NCBI GenBank assembly: GCA_003220225.1
Contig: QHRU01000031.1
Location: forward strand, 115,737 to 179,736
Length of the DNA: 64,000 nt
From: Candidatus Rokuibacteriota bacterium
Lineage (GTDB): Bacteria > Methylomirabilota > Methylomirabilia > Rokubacteriales > CSP1-6
Direction: 5' to 3'
Shown in pieces: positions 52,715 through 61,112 of the stretch (its first letter is position 1; each line of letters begins with the position of its first letter). Both the position numbers and the translations under genes were made by a program. A model generated the notes under the pieces. The model was not told the origin of the DNA. It saw nothing but the letters and a program-made list of their open reading frames with translations, and made no database searches.

Positions 52715-52954
52715 TCCCCCGACGCGCGAGGCCGCATCATCCATGCCACGGCGGGTCCCCTTTTGTTCTGGTCCCTTGCGGTGGGCGGGTGAGTTAGCCG
52801 CCACGCGCGAATGTGCAAGCTCGCCGTCGATGTGAAGGCTACTTGCGCAGTCTTTCGGCCCGAAATGCGGGGGCGCGGAGCGTGTTGACCCCGTGGCCAG
52901 GCTCGCCATGAAGGATCGGTCGGTCGAGGAGAGAACGCCGAGAGCCCGCCTTAA

Positions 52955-53404
52955 CGCTAATCGAGGTGAAGCCGGACAGCTCGCCCGGCTCAAGAGCGCG
53001 GCCCTGCTCGTGCGCGTCGGCCTCGACCACGAGCCGTGGCTGCGCCGCGCGCTGGCGAGGCTGGGCGACGGAGCACCGGCGCCCGGCGGGCCCCGCGGTC
53101 TCGATCTCTCGCGCAGCATCACGCTGCTGCAGACGGAGACGCCGCGGCTGCGCGCCGACGCGGCGCCGCACCAGCACGGCTTCGGCAACCCGCACGACTG
53201 GCTCGATCCCGAGAACGCGCGGCCCAGTTCCTGGCCGGGCGCAGCGAGCTGGTCGCCGGCGACCGCCTGGTGTTGCGCACGCTGCGCGCGAAGGCGCGAG
53301 AGCGTCAGCGCTACTGGCTAGGGCTGCCGCTCCTCGCGCTGGGCGGCGTCATCGCGATCAGCGTCTCCCGGCGTGCGCGCAGCCGGGCCAGCAGCTCACC
53401 GTAG
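52955..53404 (+). pseudogene. ZnuA-like metal-binding protein scrap joined to a membrane-protein tail
   Basis: The plus strand reads 'KSAALLVRVGLDHEPWLRRA', 'GLDLSRSITLLQTETPRLRA' and 'HGFGNPHDWLDPENARP', the middle of cluster A-I zinc/manganese-binding proteins (H and D ligands). After 'NARP' (about 53225) a second frame reads 'FLAGRSELVAGDRLVLRTLR' and 'LPLLALGGVIAISV', which looks like the end of a different membrane protein. Both ends are cut, so this is a fused relic. The rest of 52595-52954 shows nothing else. Confidence 0.6.
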
Positions 53405-55237
53405 TCGCTGCCGCGACTGAGGTGGGTGACCTGTCACGCAAGAGGCCTCAGGCGCGCCGGACGGACACGAGCTGCTCGCGGATCTGCTGCGACGGGCCAG
53501 CGCGGCGGCGAGCTCGGCCCCGCCCTCGGCAAAGTCGAGCGCGCGAGCATATTCCTCGACGTTGGCCGGTGCCGGCTCGCCGAGGCGCGCGCAATGCTCG
53601 CGCAGCGCCCGCTCGAAGTCCGGAGCGGCCGCTCGGCGCGCGCGGCCGTCCGATGACGCTGGGGCGGCGAGCCGCCGCTTGAGACGCGGGTAGAGGCCGC
53701 TGAGCCGGATGGCGTCGTGAAGCCAGCACACGGGCTCGATCGTCTCGATGAGACCGAGCGTATACGTCCGCGACGCCTCGCAGAGGATCGACAGCCGGGC
53801 CTCGGCGGCGGCCAACTCGGCGTAAGAGTCGACGTCGAGGTCGTTTCTGCGCATCCAGTCGAGGGTGACCCGCTCGGTGTGCAGACCGCGCGCTCGGCGG
53901 AATTCGTCGCACACGACCTGTCGGTCGTCTGGAGCCTCGACCCCGAGGATGCGACCGGCCTCGTCCAGCACGTGCCACAGCTTCGCGCTTCGCCGATAGA
54001 GGCGGAAGTCCTCGCCACCTCCTCGCTCGGCATTCCTCAGGACGGCCCAGCCGGGGCTGACGCCGGCCGGAACCGTCGCCGGGCGCCAGTGCTCGTACCG
54101 GCCGTCGATGCGCATCAAGGCCAGCAGGTGCGGTTCGTAGACCGGCGTGGGCCGGCCGTGCCGGCCGCGGGCCTTGCCGCTGGCTTCGAGCAGCGCCCGG
54201 ATCGTGGCCAGCCGGCGCACGTAGCGCTTCAGGCCGGCATCGTCGAGGTCGCGTGCGCGGGTCCAGCGCGCGGCTCTCGCGGCCGGCCCCAGCCCGAAGT
54301 CGTCCGCGTCGAAGGAGCGCGCCATGTGTCGCGGGGCGACGTCGACTCCCCGCGCGCGGGCGAGCGCCTCGGCCATCGACATCAGCAGCGCCAGCCTCCG
54401 GAGCAGGCGGTACGTGGGTCCGAGGAGCCTGGCCTCCAGCGCGACCTTCTCCTCGCCCGGCAAGTCCGGCTCGGCGGCGGTGAACGGCCGGCACATCACC
54501 TGGTGCTGGAGCTTCATGATGAAGCAGGAACGGTTGACCTCGATCACGCAGCTCTCGCGTGTCCGCGGCGCTCCGTAGACGTCTGCCAGATGTCGCAGCA
54601 GTGCCAGGGCATCGAGCCGCTTCTGGTCCACATAGCCGCCCTGCTCGATGAACCGGCGGAAGCGCACCGCCTCGCCGGTGCGCGACGTGCCCCACGCTCG
54701 GTCCATCGCCCTGGTCAGCGACCGTTCCTGATAGAACGTCTCCTTGGCGCATTGAATGACCTCGCGCGCCGACTCGGCGCCGATCACCCCGGCCTCGACA
54801 GCGCGGGCCACCGTGGCTCTGACGTTCACCATCGCATCCGACCGCGCCCGGAATCCTTCGGCGGCCGGGCCATGCAACACGGCGACTTCGTCGTCGTCGG
54901 TGTACACCCCGTCCCGGTACGCCTCGAAGATCGCTCCGACGCCCACCATGCCGAACGGCGCCAGCTCCGCCGCGCGCAGCGCTCCCATGCTGGCGGCCCC
55001 GAACACGGCGATGCCGTCCTCCAGCGCCAGCAGGATCTCCTTGTGCCACACGGCAGCCGTTGTCTCGAACAGCCCGTCGATGATGGCGATCACGCGCGGC
55101 TTCAGCCGCCGGACACGAAGCACGTCGCCGCAGCGTACCGGCGAGAGGTACCGCGCGGGAAGCACGCGCCGCGCCTCCGCGACGGGCAGCGACGGGCCGA
55201 GGAACACGATGACTGGTTCGTCGCTCACCGCCTTCAT
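53396..55237 (-). CDS. TfuA-like protein with long C-terminal extension
   Basis: 613 residues; the ATG at 55237 overlaps the YcaO stop (ATGA). Residues about 7-190 are the TfuA domain: 'VIVFLGPSLPVAEARRVLPA', 'LKPRVIAIIDGLFETTAAVW', 'GIAVFGAASMGALRAAELAP' and 'YRDGVYTDDDEVAVLHGPA'. TfuA partners YcaO in thioamide formation on peptides (trifolitoxin-type clusters, McrA thioglycine in methanogens). The remaining 400 residues are helical and unlike the core domain. The last about 33 residues look wrong (SSSCPSGAPEASC); another frame ends naturally 'SQQIREQLVSVRRA', suggesting a 1-nt indel near 53500. Confidence 0.85.
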   Translation of the reverse strand: MKAVSDEPVIVFLGPSLPVAEARRVLPARYLSPVRCGDVLRVRRLKPRVIAIIDGLFETTAAVWHKEILLALEDGIAVFGAASMGALRAAELAPFGMVGVGAIFEAYRDGVYTDDDEVAVLHGPAAEGFRARSDAMVNVRATVARAVEAGVIGAESAREVIQCAKETFYQERSLTRAMDRAWGTSRTGEAVRFRRFIEQGGYVDQKRLDALALLRHLADVYGAPRTRESCVIEVNRSCFIMKLQHQVMCRPFTAAEPDLPGEEKVALEARLLGPTYRLLRRLALLMSMAEALARARGVDVAPRHMARSFDADDFGLGPAARAARWTRARDLDDAGLKRYVRRLATIRALLEASGKARGRHGRPTPVYEPHLLALMRIDGRYEHWRPATVPAGVSPGWAVLRNAERGGGEDFRLYRRSAKLWHVLDEAGRILGVEAPDDRQVVCDEFRRARGLHTERVTLDWMRRNDLDVDSYAELAAAEARLSILCEASRTYTLGLIETIEPVCWLHDAIRLSGLYPRLKRRLAAPASSDGRARRAAAPDFERALREHCARLGEPAPANVEEYARALDFAEGGAELAAALARRSRSASSSCPSGAPEASCVTGHPPQSRQRLR

Positions 55238-56439
55238 TCCTCGGCCACCTCGTGCAAGCCGGGAACGATCACGGTGACGACCGGGACTCCGAGGTTGGGC
55301 TTCGTGTGCTCGACCGCGATGACTTGCGGGAACCCCGCGTCGGCGAGCAGACCGAGCGCCGTCTGCAGATCGTCCTCGAACGTTGATCCGGGCGGCGGTG
55401 ATGGGCGTTTGCTGAAGTCTCCCCGCGCGCGGGCGCGAACCTCGCGCGGCCTGGCGTATTTCATCCGCTCGTACAGCGAGGGGAAGACGTCGTCGCGGGA
55501 TCCCGCGATGAAGGTGAGCCGGCACTGCGCGGCTTCGGTGAGCGCCCGCGCGAGCGCGATCTCTTTCGACAGATGACAGCCGGCGCCGTAGACCGGCTCG
55601 AGGCCGCCCAGCGCGAACGGATCGCTGATCGTACAGTGGTACGCGGGGATGCCGATGTCCGACGTCATGTCCCACAGGCGAGCGAGGATGTCGGCGGCCG
55701 CGAACCGGTCCAGCAGCCGCCGCAGCAGCGGCGACGCGACCGTCGCGGGGTCGAGCTCCCGCGCCTGCTGCGCCGCCGCGGAGAGCCGCTCCCACCGCCA
55801 CTCGCTGTCGCGCTCCACGACCTCGAAGAGCCCGTGGCAGATGGCTTCCAGGCGATGGTTCCCCGAGGCCAGCCCCGTGGTCGTGACGACGAACAGGCCC
55901 GCGTCGGGGTGAGGCCGGCTCCAGTTCTCGTTCACCCGGACGTGCGGCACGAGGACCGGCTCCCCGCTGCCGAGCTCCGTTCCGCGGATCCACGCGATCT
56001 TTCGATCGGGGCCGTACGCGCGCCCGCGGACTCCCGGGGCCAGCCGTGCGGGATTCATCACCGCGTGCCGCCGGCGCGCCTCGCGGTAGGAAGCCACCAT
56101 GTCGGGCGGGGCCACATCCTCGGCATGGTGGAGCTCGATCGACTCCATGACCGCCGAGACACGCGCGAGGTCGTCGTCGAGGCCCTTGCCTTGCGACACG
56201 GACAGGCAACGCGCATTGGGACGGATGCATAGCCAGACGGGGATCCCGATCCGATCGAGCCCCGTGACGTTGGCCAGGCGCGTGATGCCGAACATCGGGA
56301 ACAGGGGACGGACCCGAGCCAGCGTCTCCTGCGGACTGCAATGACGGATCGTCCCGCCGAGATCGAGCTTCGTGGTGCCGGCGACGTGGCCGTCGGCGGC
56401 GCCAGGTCGACCGGCGCCGCTCGCGGAGCTGACCGCCAT
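55234..56439 (-). CDS. YcaO-family ATP-dependent peptide backbone-modifying enzyme
   Basis: 401 residues. The YcaO ATP/Mg signature is present: 'SQGKGLDDDLARVSAVMESI' (82-101, GKG and the Glu pair at 99 and 102), 'EAICHGLFEVVERD' (198-211) and 'ALTEAAQCRLTFIAGSRDD'. No E1-like/ocin-ThiF partner is nearby and the C-terminus (LHEVAEE) is not Pro-rich; instead TfuA overlaps downstream. This pairing fits the thioamidation branch, in which YcaO phosphorylates a backbone amide and TfuA helps deliver sulfide. The ATG at 56439 lacks a good ribosome site; a GTG further in is possible. Confidence 0.88.
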   Translation of the reverse strand: MAVSSASGAGRPGAADGHVAGTTKLDLGGTIRHCSPQETLARVRPLFPMFGITRLANVTGLDRIGIPVWLCIRPNARCLSVSQGKGLDDDLARVSAVMESIELHHAEDVAPPDMVASYREARRRHAVMNPARLAPGVRGRAYGPDRKIAWIRGTELGSGEPVLVPHVRVNENWSRPHPDAGLFVVTTTGLASGNHRLEAICHGLFEVVERDSEWRWERLSAAAQQARELDPATVASPLLRRLLDRFAAADILARLWDMTSDIGIPAYHCTISDPFALGGLEPVYGAGCHLSKEIALARALTEAAQCRLTFIAGSRDDVFPSLYERMKYARPREVRARARGDFSKRPSPPPGSTFEDDLQTALGLLADAGFPQVIAVEHTKPNLGVPVVTVIVPGLHEVAEE

Positions 56440-56549
56440 CGCCGTGGGAGGTGGGAAATACGGGGCTCTCGGGGCACATCAACGCGCTCCCATCGGGTCC
56501 GGCCCGCTGCCCGTTGTGAGCCGCGTTGATGCCGCCGCCGACGATCAGC

Positions 56550-56654
56550 TTACTGCGCGCTGGCCCGGCGCAGTGCGCCGCCCTTCACAGCGGATCCCTT
56601 CTTGATCGGCAAGTCCTTGATCTTGACCTTCTTCGACCACTTCTTCTTTGCCAT
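56550..56654 (-). CDS. 34-residue basic peptide, candidate precursor of the YcaO/TfuA pair
   Basis: ATG at 56654 with AAGGGTGG 3-4 nt upstream, TAA at 56550. The peptide starts MAKKKWSKKVKIKD, continues 'LPIKKGSAVKGGALRRASAQ'. It is Lys-rich, with a Gly-Gly at 25-26 that could be a leader/core boundary. It lies 110 bp upstream of the YcaO gene on the same strand and 118 bp downstream of the permuted-papain gene stop. Small size, codon-like composition and position suggest a RiPP precursor or a peptide substrate, but no family is recognised and the peptide could instead be a small basic protein of unrelated function. Confidence 0.5.
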   Translation of the reverse strand: MAKKKWSKKVKIKDLPIKKGSAVKGGALRRASAQ

Positions 56655-56772
56655 CGCCCACCCTTAGGGCTCGCGATCACGTCGGATGCCATGCGAGCCG
56701 CTCGATGCGCCGGATGATCTGCGCAAACCGACGCTGAGTCTACTGGCAGCGTAAGAACGTCAGCAGTTGCGA

Positions 56773-58596
56773 TCAGCGAACCTCCTCTTCGCGAGCCCCG
56801 TGTCCGACGTACTCGAACGAGCCCTTTCTGATGTTCTGGAAGAACAGCTCCGGAAGGCTAAAGAACGCTCCCCTGAGACTCGCGCGCAGGAGTTTGCCCC
56901 TGTCGAATGGGGCTGTCACGAGGCCGACGGCGCTCGCTGCCACGCCGGCGACCAGGTTCGCCGCTCCGAAGACAGGCCGCGTCACCACGACGTCGTCGGT
57001 GAAGAATACGAAGGTGGAGTCGCGGGAGTTTCGCCAGTAGAGGGTCGACGTGATCGTGTTCGACTCCCGCAGAAAGACCCGAAGGGAGTTCTCTTCCTCG
57101 TAGAGCCGTGCGAGGCCCGCCCGGCGATGCGACAGGATCCGGAACACGTCCGAGACCCCGTAGCGCTCCTTCACGATACTGGCCGAGAGGGCCGGGACAA
57201 AGCTGAGCGAGCCGTCCATGTCGACACGCTCGCCGAAGAGCGCGACGTCGAGCTCGCCGAGGATCTCCGAAACGCAATTGCGCGTGACGATGTGATAGCC
57301 GTAGAGGCGTCTGAGGACACGGCCGTATGCCTCCTCGCGCTCGCGGGCGGTGACGAGCCGGGCGGCTAGGGCCGTCGAGGACGGGGCGAGCACGAGCGGA
57401 CGCAGGTCGCTTCGCGCGGGCAGGAACAGGTGGTGAGGCACTCGCAGGTCACGTCCATCGTCGAGGGCGCGCCGGATCTCGGCAGAGCGATTTCCCGCGT
57501 CCTCGAGGTCAGCGAACTCGCCCTCCTCGAACGTATCGTCGCTGCGCAGGCGCGAGGCGAGCCGAACGCGCGCCACGTCGAGAGCGGAATGCGCGTCACT
57601 GAGCATGGCGTCGATCACCTCGGGACGCCTCGCTACGCGCGCCCGCTCGATCACCTCCGCGCTTCGAGGGAACGCATCGAGGAACACCCACTGCCGCGAC
57701 TCGCGCGAGCGCTCGAGAGTCGCGAGGCGAGCCATACCGAGGAGGAGCGGAAATCCCCAGTCGGGCCGGGGCGAGTCGAGCAGCCGGACGAGGCTAGCAG
57801 CGAGCGCGTCGGAGAGCCCGCGGAGCCGCAGGGCCTCGTCGGCGTCGAGACGCAGCTCCCTGACGGCCGCCGTGATCGTGACCTCCGGCCGCAGGGGCCG
57901 GGCGGTCGCTAAAACCTCGAGGGCAGCGAGCGCGGTGAGTGTGTCACGGTAACGCCGAGAAAAGCCGTACGCGGGAGACGGCGTCTCGTCGACGGAGGCC
58001 CCGCGTGGCGGCTCAGGCACCTCCGGCCCATCGAGCGTGGCGAGACGCCGCCGGAGTGTTTCCACGCGCTCCGTCAGGAAGTTCGCTCCGTGAGTGTCGA
58101 GGACGCGTTGGCGGAGTGCGAGGAGCGCCGGATCGGGCGCGCTACCTTCGCCGAAAAAGAACCCTGCCCCGTCCACCTCGACGCGCCCCTGCAACATCTG
58201 CTCGAGGATCCGCCGCTCGGTCCTGAGCGTCTCGAGAACCTCGAGCTGCCGCCGCTGAACGAAGTACCGCCGTCGGAATCGTTCGCGCACCAGACTGAAG
58301 GTCTCTTCGCTCACCGGGATGCGGCTCGCCTCGATCGTGCGATTCTCAAGACCGGCGTACTGATGACGGAACTCGCCGAACGTCTCACGCTGGAGGACGA
58401 GCATTCCTGGCCGGCGGTACTCGAAGTGGAACACGTCGTCATCCACACGGAGCCCGACATGGCCGCCACTGGAGCCGCCTTCATTGGCGTCAACGTAGAG
58501 GTAATCGATGAAGCGGTCTGAGGCCCATCCGGGCACTGGGAGGAGGACCGCGAGGAGCGCCGCGAGGGCTGCCCGCCTGGCGAGGAGACAGATCAC
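56773..58596 (-). CDS. Secreted permuted papain-like (NlpC/P60-type) hydrolase
   Basis: 607 residues; signal peptide 'LAALLAVLLPVPGWASDRF'. N-terminal 'YLYVDANEGGSSGGHVGLRV' with DDDVFHFEYR gives the His of permuted papain/NlpC-P60 folds (YiiX/DUF4105-like), and the nucleophile would be the Cys of 'YHIVTRNCVSEILGEL' some 400 residues later. Between them lies a long helical insertion. A hydrophobic stretch near the C-terminus (GAANLVAGVAASAVGLV) may anchor it. Starts with an ATGA overlap with the upstream lipoprotein gene. Likely an envelope amidase or lipid hydrolase; a role in processing the peptide downstream is speculation. Confidence 0.75.
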   Translation of the reverse strand: MICLLARRAALAALLAVLLPVPGWASDRFIDYLYVDANEGGSSGGHVGLRVDDDVFHFEYRRPGMLVLQRETFGEFRHQYAGLENRTIEASRIPVSEETFSLVRERFRRRYFVQRRQLEVLETLRTERRILEQMLQGRVEVDGAGFFFGEGSAPDPALLALRQRVLDTHGANFLTERVETLRRRLATLDGPEVPEPPRGASVDETPSPAYGFSRRYRDTLTALAALEVLATARPLRPEVTITAAVRELRLDADEALRLRGLSDALAASLVRLLDSPRPDWGFPLLLGMARLATLERSRESRQWVFLDAFPRSAEVIERARVARRPEVIDAMLSDAHSALDVARVRLASRLRSDDTFEEGEFADLEDAGNRSAEIRRALDDGRDLRVPHHLFLPARSDLRPLVLAPSSTALAARLVTAREREEAYGRVLRRLYGYHIVTRNCVSEILGELDVALFGERVDMDGSLSFVPALSASIVKERYGVSDVFRILSHRRAGLARLYEEENSLRVFLRESNTITSTLYWRNSRDSTFVFFTDDVVVTRPVFGAANLVAGVAASAVGLVTAPFDRGKLLRASLRGAFFSLPELFFQNIRKGSFEYVGHGAREEEVR

Positions 58597-59066
58597 TGCC
58601 GCGTGTCGTAGCCCCGCTGGATGGTCTGCATCTTGACGGGATCAGATCGGGAGAAACTCGTCTTGTACATCTCGAGCTGGGCCTCGCCCACCGCGGCGTC
58701 GCCCAGCCCCTCGCCAATGCCGACGTACGTCGTCTCGTCTTCTTCCCAGTGCGTGAGGCCGTGGCTGCGAGCCAGCTCGCCGAGCTGCTTCTCGAATGCG
58801 TCGAACTGCACGCCCGACCTGACGTAGGCGGCAGTGTAGCTGCGCACCTCCTCACGGTAGCGGGTTTGTCGCTCGGCGCTCGTGCTGGAGCGGGAGCTGC
58901 TCGTCAAGAAGCGCGAGCTGCTCTCCGAGGAGGCCGAGATAGAGGTGGAGCTATCAGACACGCTCTGGGAGCTTGTCGAGAGAGAGGTCGAGACCGAGCA
59001 GCCGACGAGAACGAGGAGCACCGGGATCAGCACGACGCGGGCGGAACCGGAGCCGAGCAATCGCAT
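58593..59066 (-). CDS. Ser-rich lipoprotein, partner of the papain-like protein
   Basis: 157 residues; lipobox 'VLLVLVGCSVST' with Cys23. Residues 24-70 are a Ser/Thr-rich linker (about 60% Ser/Thr), then a helical and mixed domain 'RYREEVRSYTAAYVRSGVQF' and 'HGLTHWEEDETTYVGIGEGL'. ATGA overlap with the permuted papain gene indicates joint function in the envelope. Family not recognised. Confidence 0.8.
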   Translation of the reverse strand: MRLLGSGSARVVLIPVLLVLVGCSVSTSLSTSSQSVSDSSTSISASSESSSRFLTSSSRSSTSAERQTRYREEVRSYTAAYVRSGVQFDAFEKQLGELARSHGLTHWEEDETTYVGIGEGLGDAAVGEAQLEMYKTSFSRSDPVKMQTIQRGYDTRQ

Positions 59067-59561
59067 GTGCACACTCCATCGGAGCGCACTGAGGCGCCCG
59101 GTAAGGTGTTGAACGTGATGGAAACCGATTCGACTTAGGATGTTCACGCCGGTGAGCTCGTTGCACGGCAGGTGCCAAGCGACACCGCACGTTACGTCAG
59201 CCTTTTCAAGGAGGGACGGTGTTGAGCGTGCTCGAGGCGCACCGGATGGCACGTCAGACTGACACCGAGTGTGGGTGACGACAGGATTTCGGAGAACGGT
59301 CGATATCGCTGCTCTCGAACAGCGACGCATCCGATGATGCCGACGAAGCCCGACAGACACGGCTCGAGGGCCTCGCGACCCACGCGAGGCGTAACACGAT
59401 GGCGTGGCCTGATGGATAGGGTAGCATCGTGGCAAACACAGCCTCATAAGCCAGAGACGAAGCGTTCAAGCCCGACGACGGTGGCTGGATGACCCGCCGT
59501 TGAAGCGCTGAGGCGCCCGCGCCGCGAACCTCGGGTCTGGTGCCCACCGGAGCCATTGAGC
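59067..59561. other. Divergent intergenic region
   Basis: 495 bp between the lipoprotein gene (minus) and the phosphoesterase gene (plus). It should hold both promoters. No coding sequence, repeat or terminator with clear support was found. Confidence 0.5.
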
Positions 59562-61112
59562 ATGGCAAAGACGACGGGGCGACGGGAGTGGCTGTCGATG
59601 GTCGCGCGGGGGGCCGCCGCGGCTACGGTGGGCGTCCTCGGGCAGCCACGCTCGGCGCGGTCGGACGGCGACTGCGGGCATCCCTGCATCAAGCACATCG
59701 TCGTGCTCATGATGGAGAACCGCTCGTTTGATCACATGCTCGGGTTGTTGATGAACGAGATTCCCGACCTGCGCGGCGTCCGCGTCGGTGACTGGAGCAA
59801 CGTCGACGACAAGGGCAACGTGCACACGCTGACGGCCGACGCGGAGTACCAGGGGCAGTTCCGCGTCGATCCACCGCACGATTTCTGGAGCGTGCACCAG
59901 CAGATCTACGCGCACCCTGGACAGCCGGCGACGCGGCCGCCGCAGCCGGACATGCGGGGATTCGCCGCAACCTATGCGCGAGCCGGTGGCAACCCGGCTC
60001 ACGTCATGAAATGCTTCAGACCGGAGCGACTGCCGACCATCCGCGCGCTTGCCAAGAATTACCTCGTGTGCGACAACTGGTTCGCCTCGGTGCCGGGCCC
60101 GACGAATCCCAACCGCGCCTTCGCGCACTTCGGCACGTCCTTCGGCCGCGTCGACAACGGCCCCGTGTGGTTCATGATGGTCGACCGGCGCCGGGAACCG
60201 GGCATCTACGGTCGACTGCGCGATCGCGGCAGAACAGCAAAGATCTACTACTACAGCCAGCAGAGCGGGACGATCGCGATGACGTTCCTCCCGTCGTACT
60301 ACTTCGGGCTCTATCGCGATTTCGTGAACGACTGCAGGAACAACGCGCTGCCGGACTATGCGTTCATCGAGCCGCCGTACGTGGATCAGGACGACGGCAC
60401 GATGGCCGCCGACCATCATCCCGACAACTTCGTCCTCGCGGGCGATCAGTTCATCCGGAACGTGTATGAGGCGATCCGCTCGTCTGACGAGGTGTGGCGC
60501 TCGACGCTGTTCCTGATTGTCTGGGACGAGCACGGCGGGATCTTCGACCACGTGTCGCCGCCGACACTGCCGTATGGCGACAGCTTCCGGTCGGCGGTGG
60601 GCTTCAACTTCGACCGGCTCGGCGTCCGCGTCGGGGCGATCGTGGTGTCGCCCTACGTGACGCCGAGCGTCTCGCACGCGCTGTTCGAGCACGCGTCGGT
60701 TCCCGCCACCGTCACGCAACAGTTCATCGGACCGCCCGACAAACACGCGCGGTACCTCCGTGAGCAGCACGCGCCGACGCTGCAGCAGCTCCTGATCGAC
60801 ATGTCGCCCCGCATGGAGCGTCCCGACTTCGGCCGGCAGCCACGGCGGAGCGAGTGGGGGCACGAGCGCGTGATCCCGGCCTCGCTGTCCGAGTCTCATC
60901 CGCCGGACCGCCTGACGTTCGGACCGACTCGACCGGCGTCATCGCTGCAGATCCAGCACGTCCGCGACGTGCATCAGCTCCTGGCGTCCCGGAAGCCGAA
61001 GCTCGCGCGCGCGTTCGATCCCCGTGGCATCACCACACAGCGCGAGGTCGCGCAATTCATGCGCACGGCGCTGGCGGCCCTCCATCCCGAGCTGGAGGGC
61101 CGTGATTCCTAG
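59562..61112 (+). CDS. Tat-exported phospholipase C/acid-phosphatase-type phosphoesterase
   Basis: 516 residues; ATG at 59562 preferred to a TTG two codons earlier. A Tat-like signal 'GRREWLSMVARGAAAATVGV' precedes the phosphoesterase family signature 'IVVLMMENRSFDHMLGLLMN'. The second half has 'FLIVWDEHGGIFDHVSPP', the metal- and nucleophile-associated motif of non-haemolytic phospholipase C and AcpA. 'WFASVPGPTNPNRAFAHFGT' is also diagnostic. Expected to hydrolyse phosphodiesters or phosphomonoesters in the periplasm. The following gene begins inside its last codons. Confidence 0.92.
   Translation: MAKTTGRREWLSMVARGAAAATVGVLGQPRSARSDGDCGHPCIKHIVVLMMENRSFDHMLGLLMNEIPDLRGVRVGDWSNVDDKGNVHTLTADAEYQGQFRVDPPHDFWSVHQQIYAHPGQPATRPPQPDMRGFAATYARAGGNPAHVMKCFRPERLPTIRALAKNYLVCDNWFASVPGPTNPNRAFAHFGTSFGRVDNGPVWFMMVDRRREPGIYGRLRDRGRTAKIYYYSQQSGTIAMTFLPSYYFGLYRDFVNDCRNNALPDYAFIEPPYVDQDDGTMAADHHPDNFVLAGDQFIRNVYEAIRSSDEVWRSTLFLIVWDEHGGIFDHVSPPTLPYGDSFRSAVGFNFDRLGVRVGAIVVSPYVTPSVSHALFEHASVPATVTQQFIGPPDKHARYLREQHAPTLQQLLIDMSPRMERPDFGRQPRRSEWGHERVIPASLSESHPPDRLTFGPTRPASSLQIQHVRDVHQLLASRKPKLARAFDPRGITTQREVAQFMRTALAALHPELEGRDS

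Noticed and set aside
59466..60899. A minus-strand gene opposite the phosphoesterase
   Set aside because: Arg/His/Val-rich antisense frame. The plus strand shows the MENRSFDHM and DEHGGIFDH motifs.
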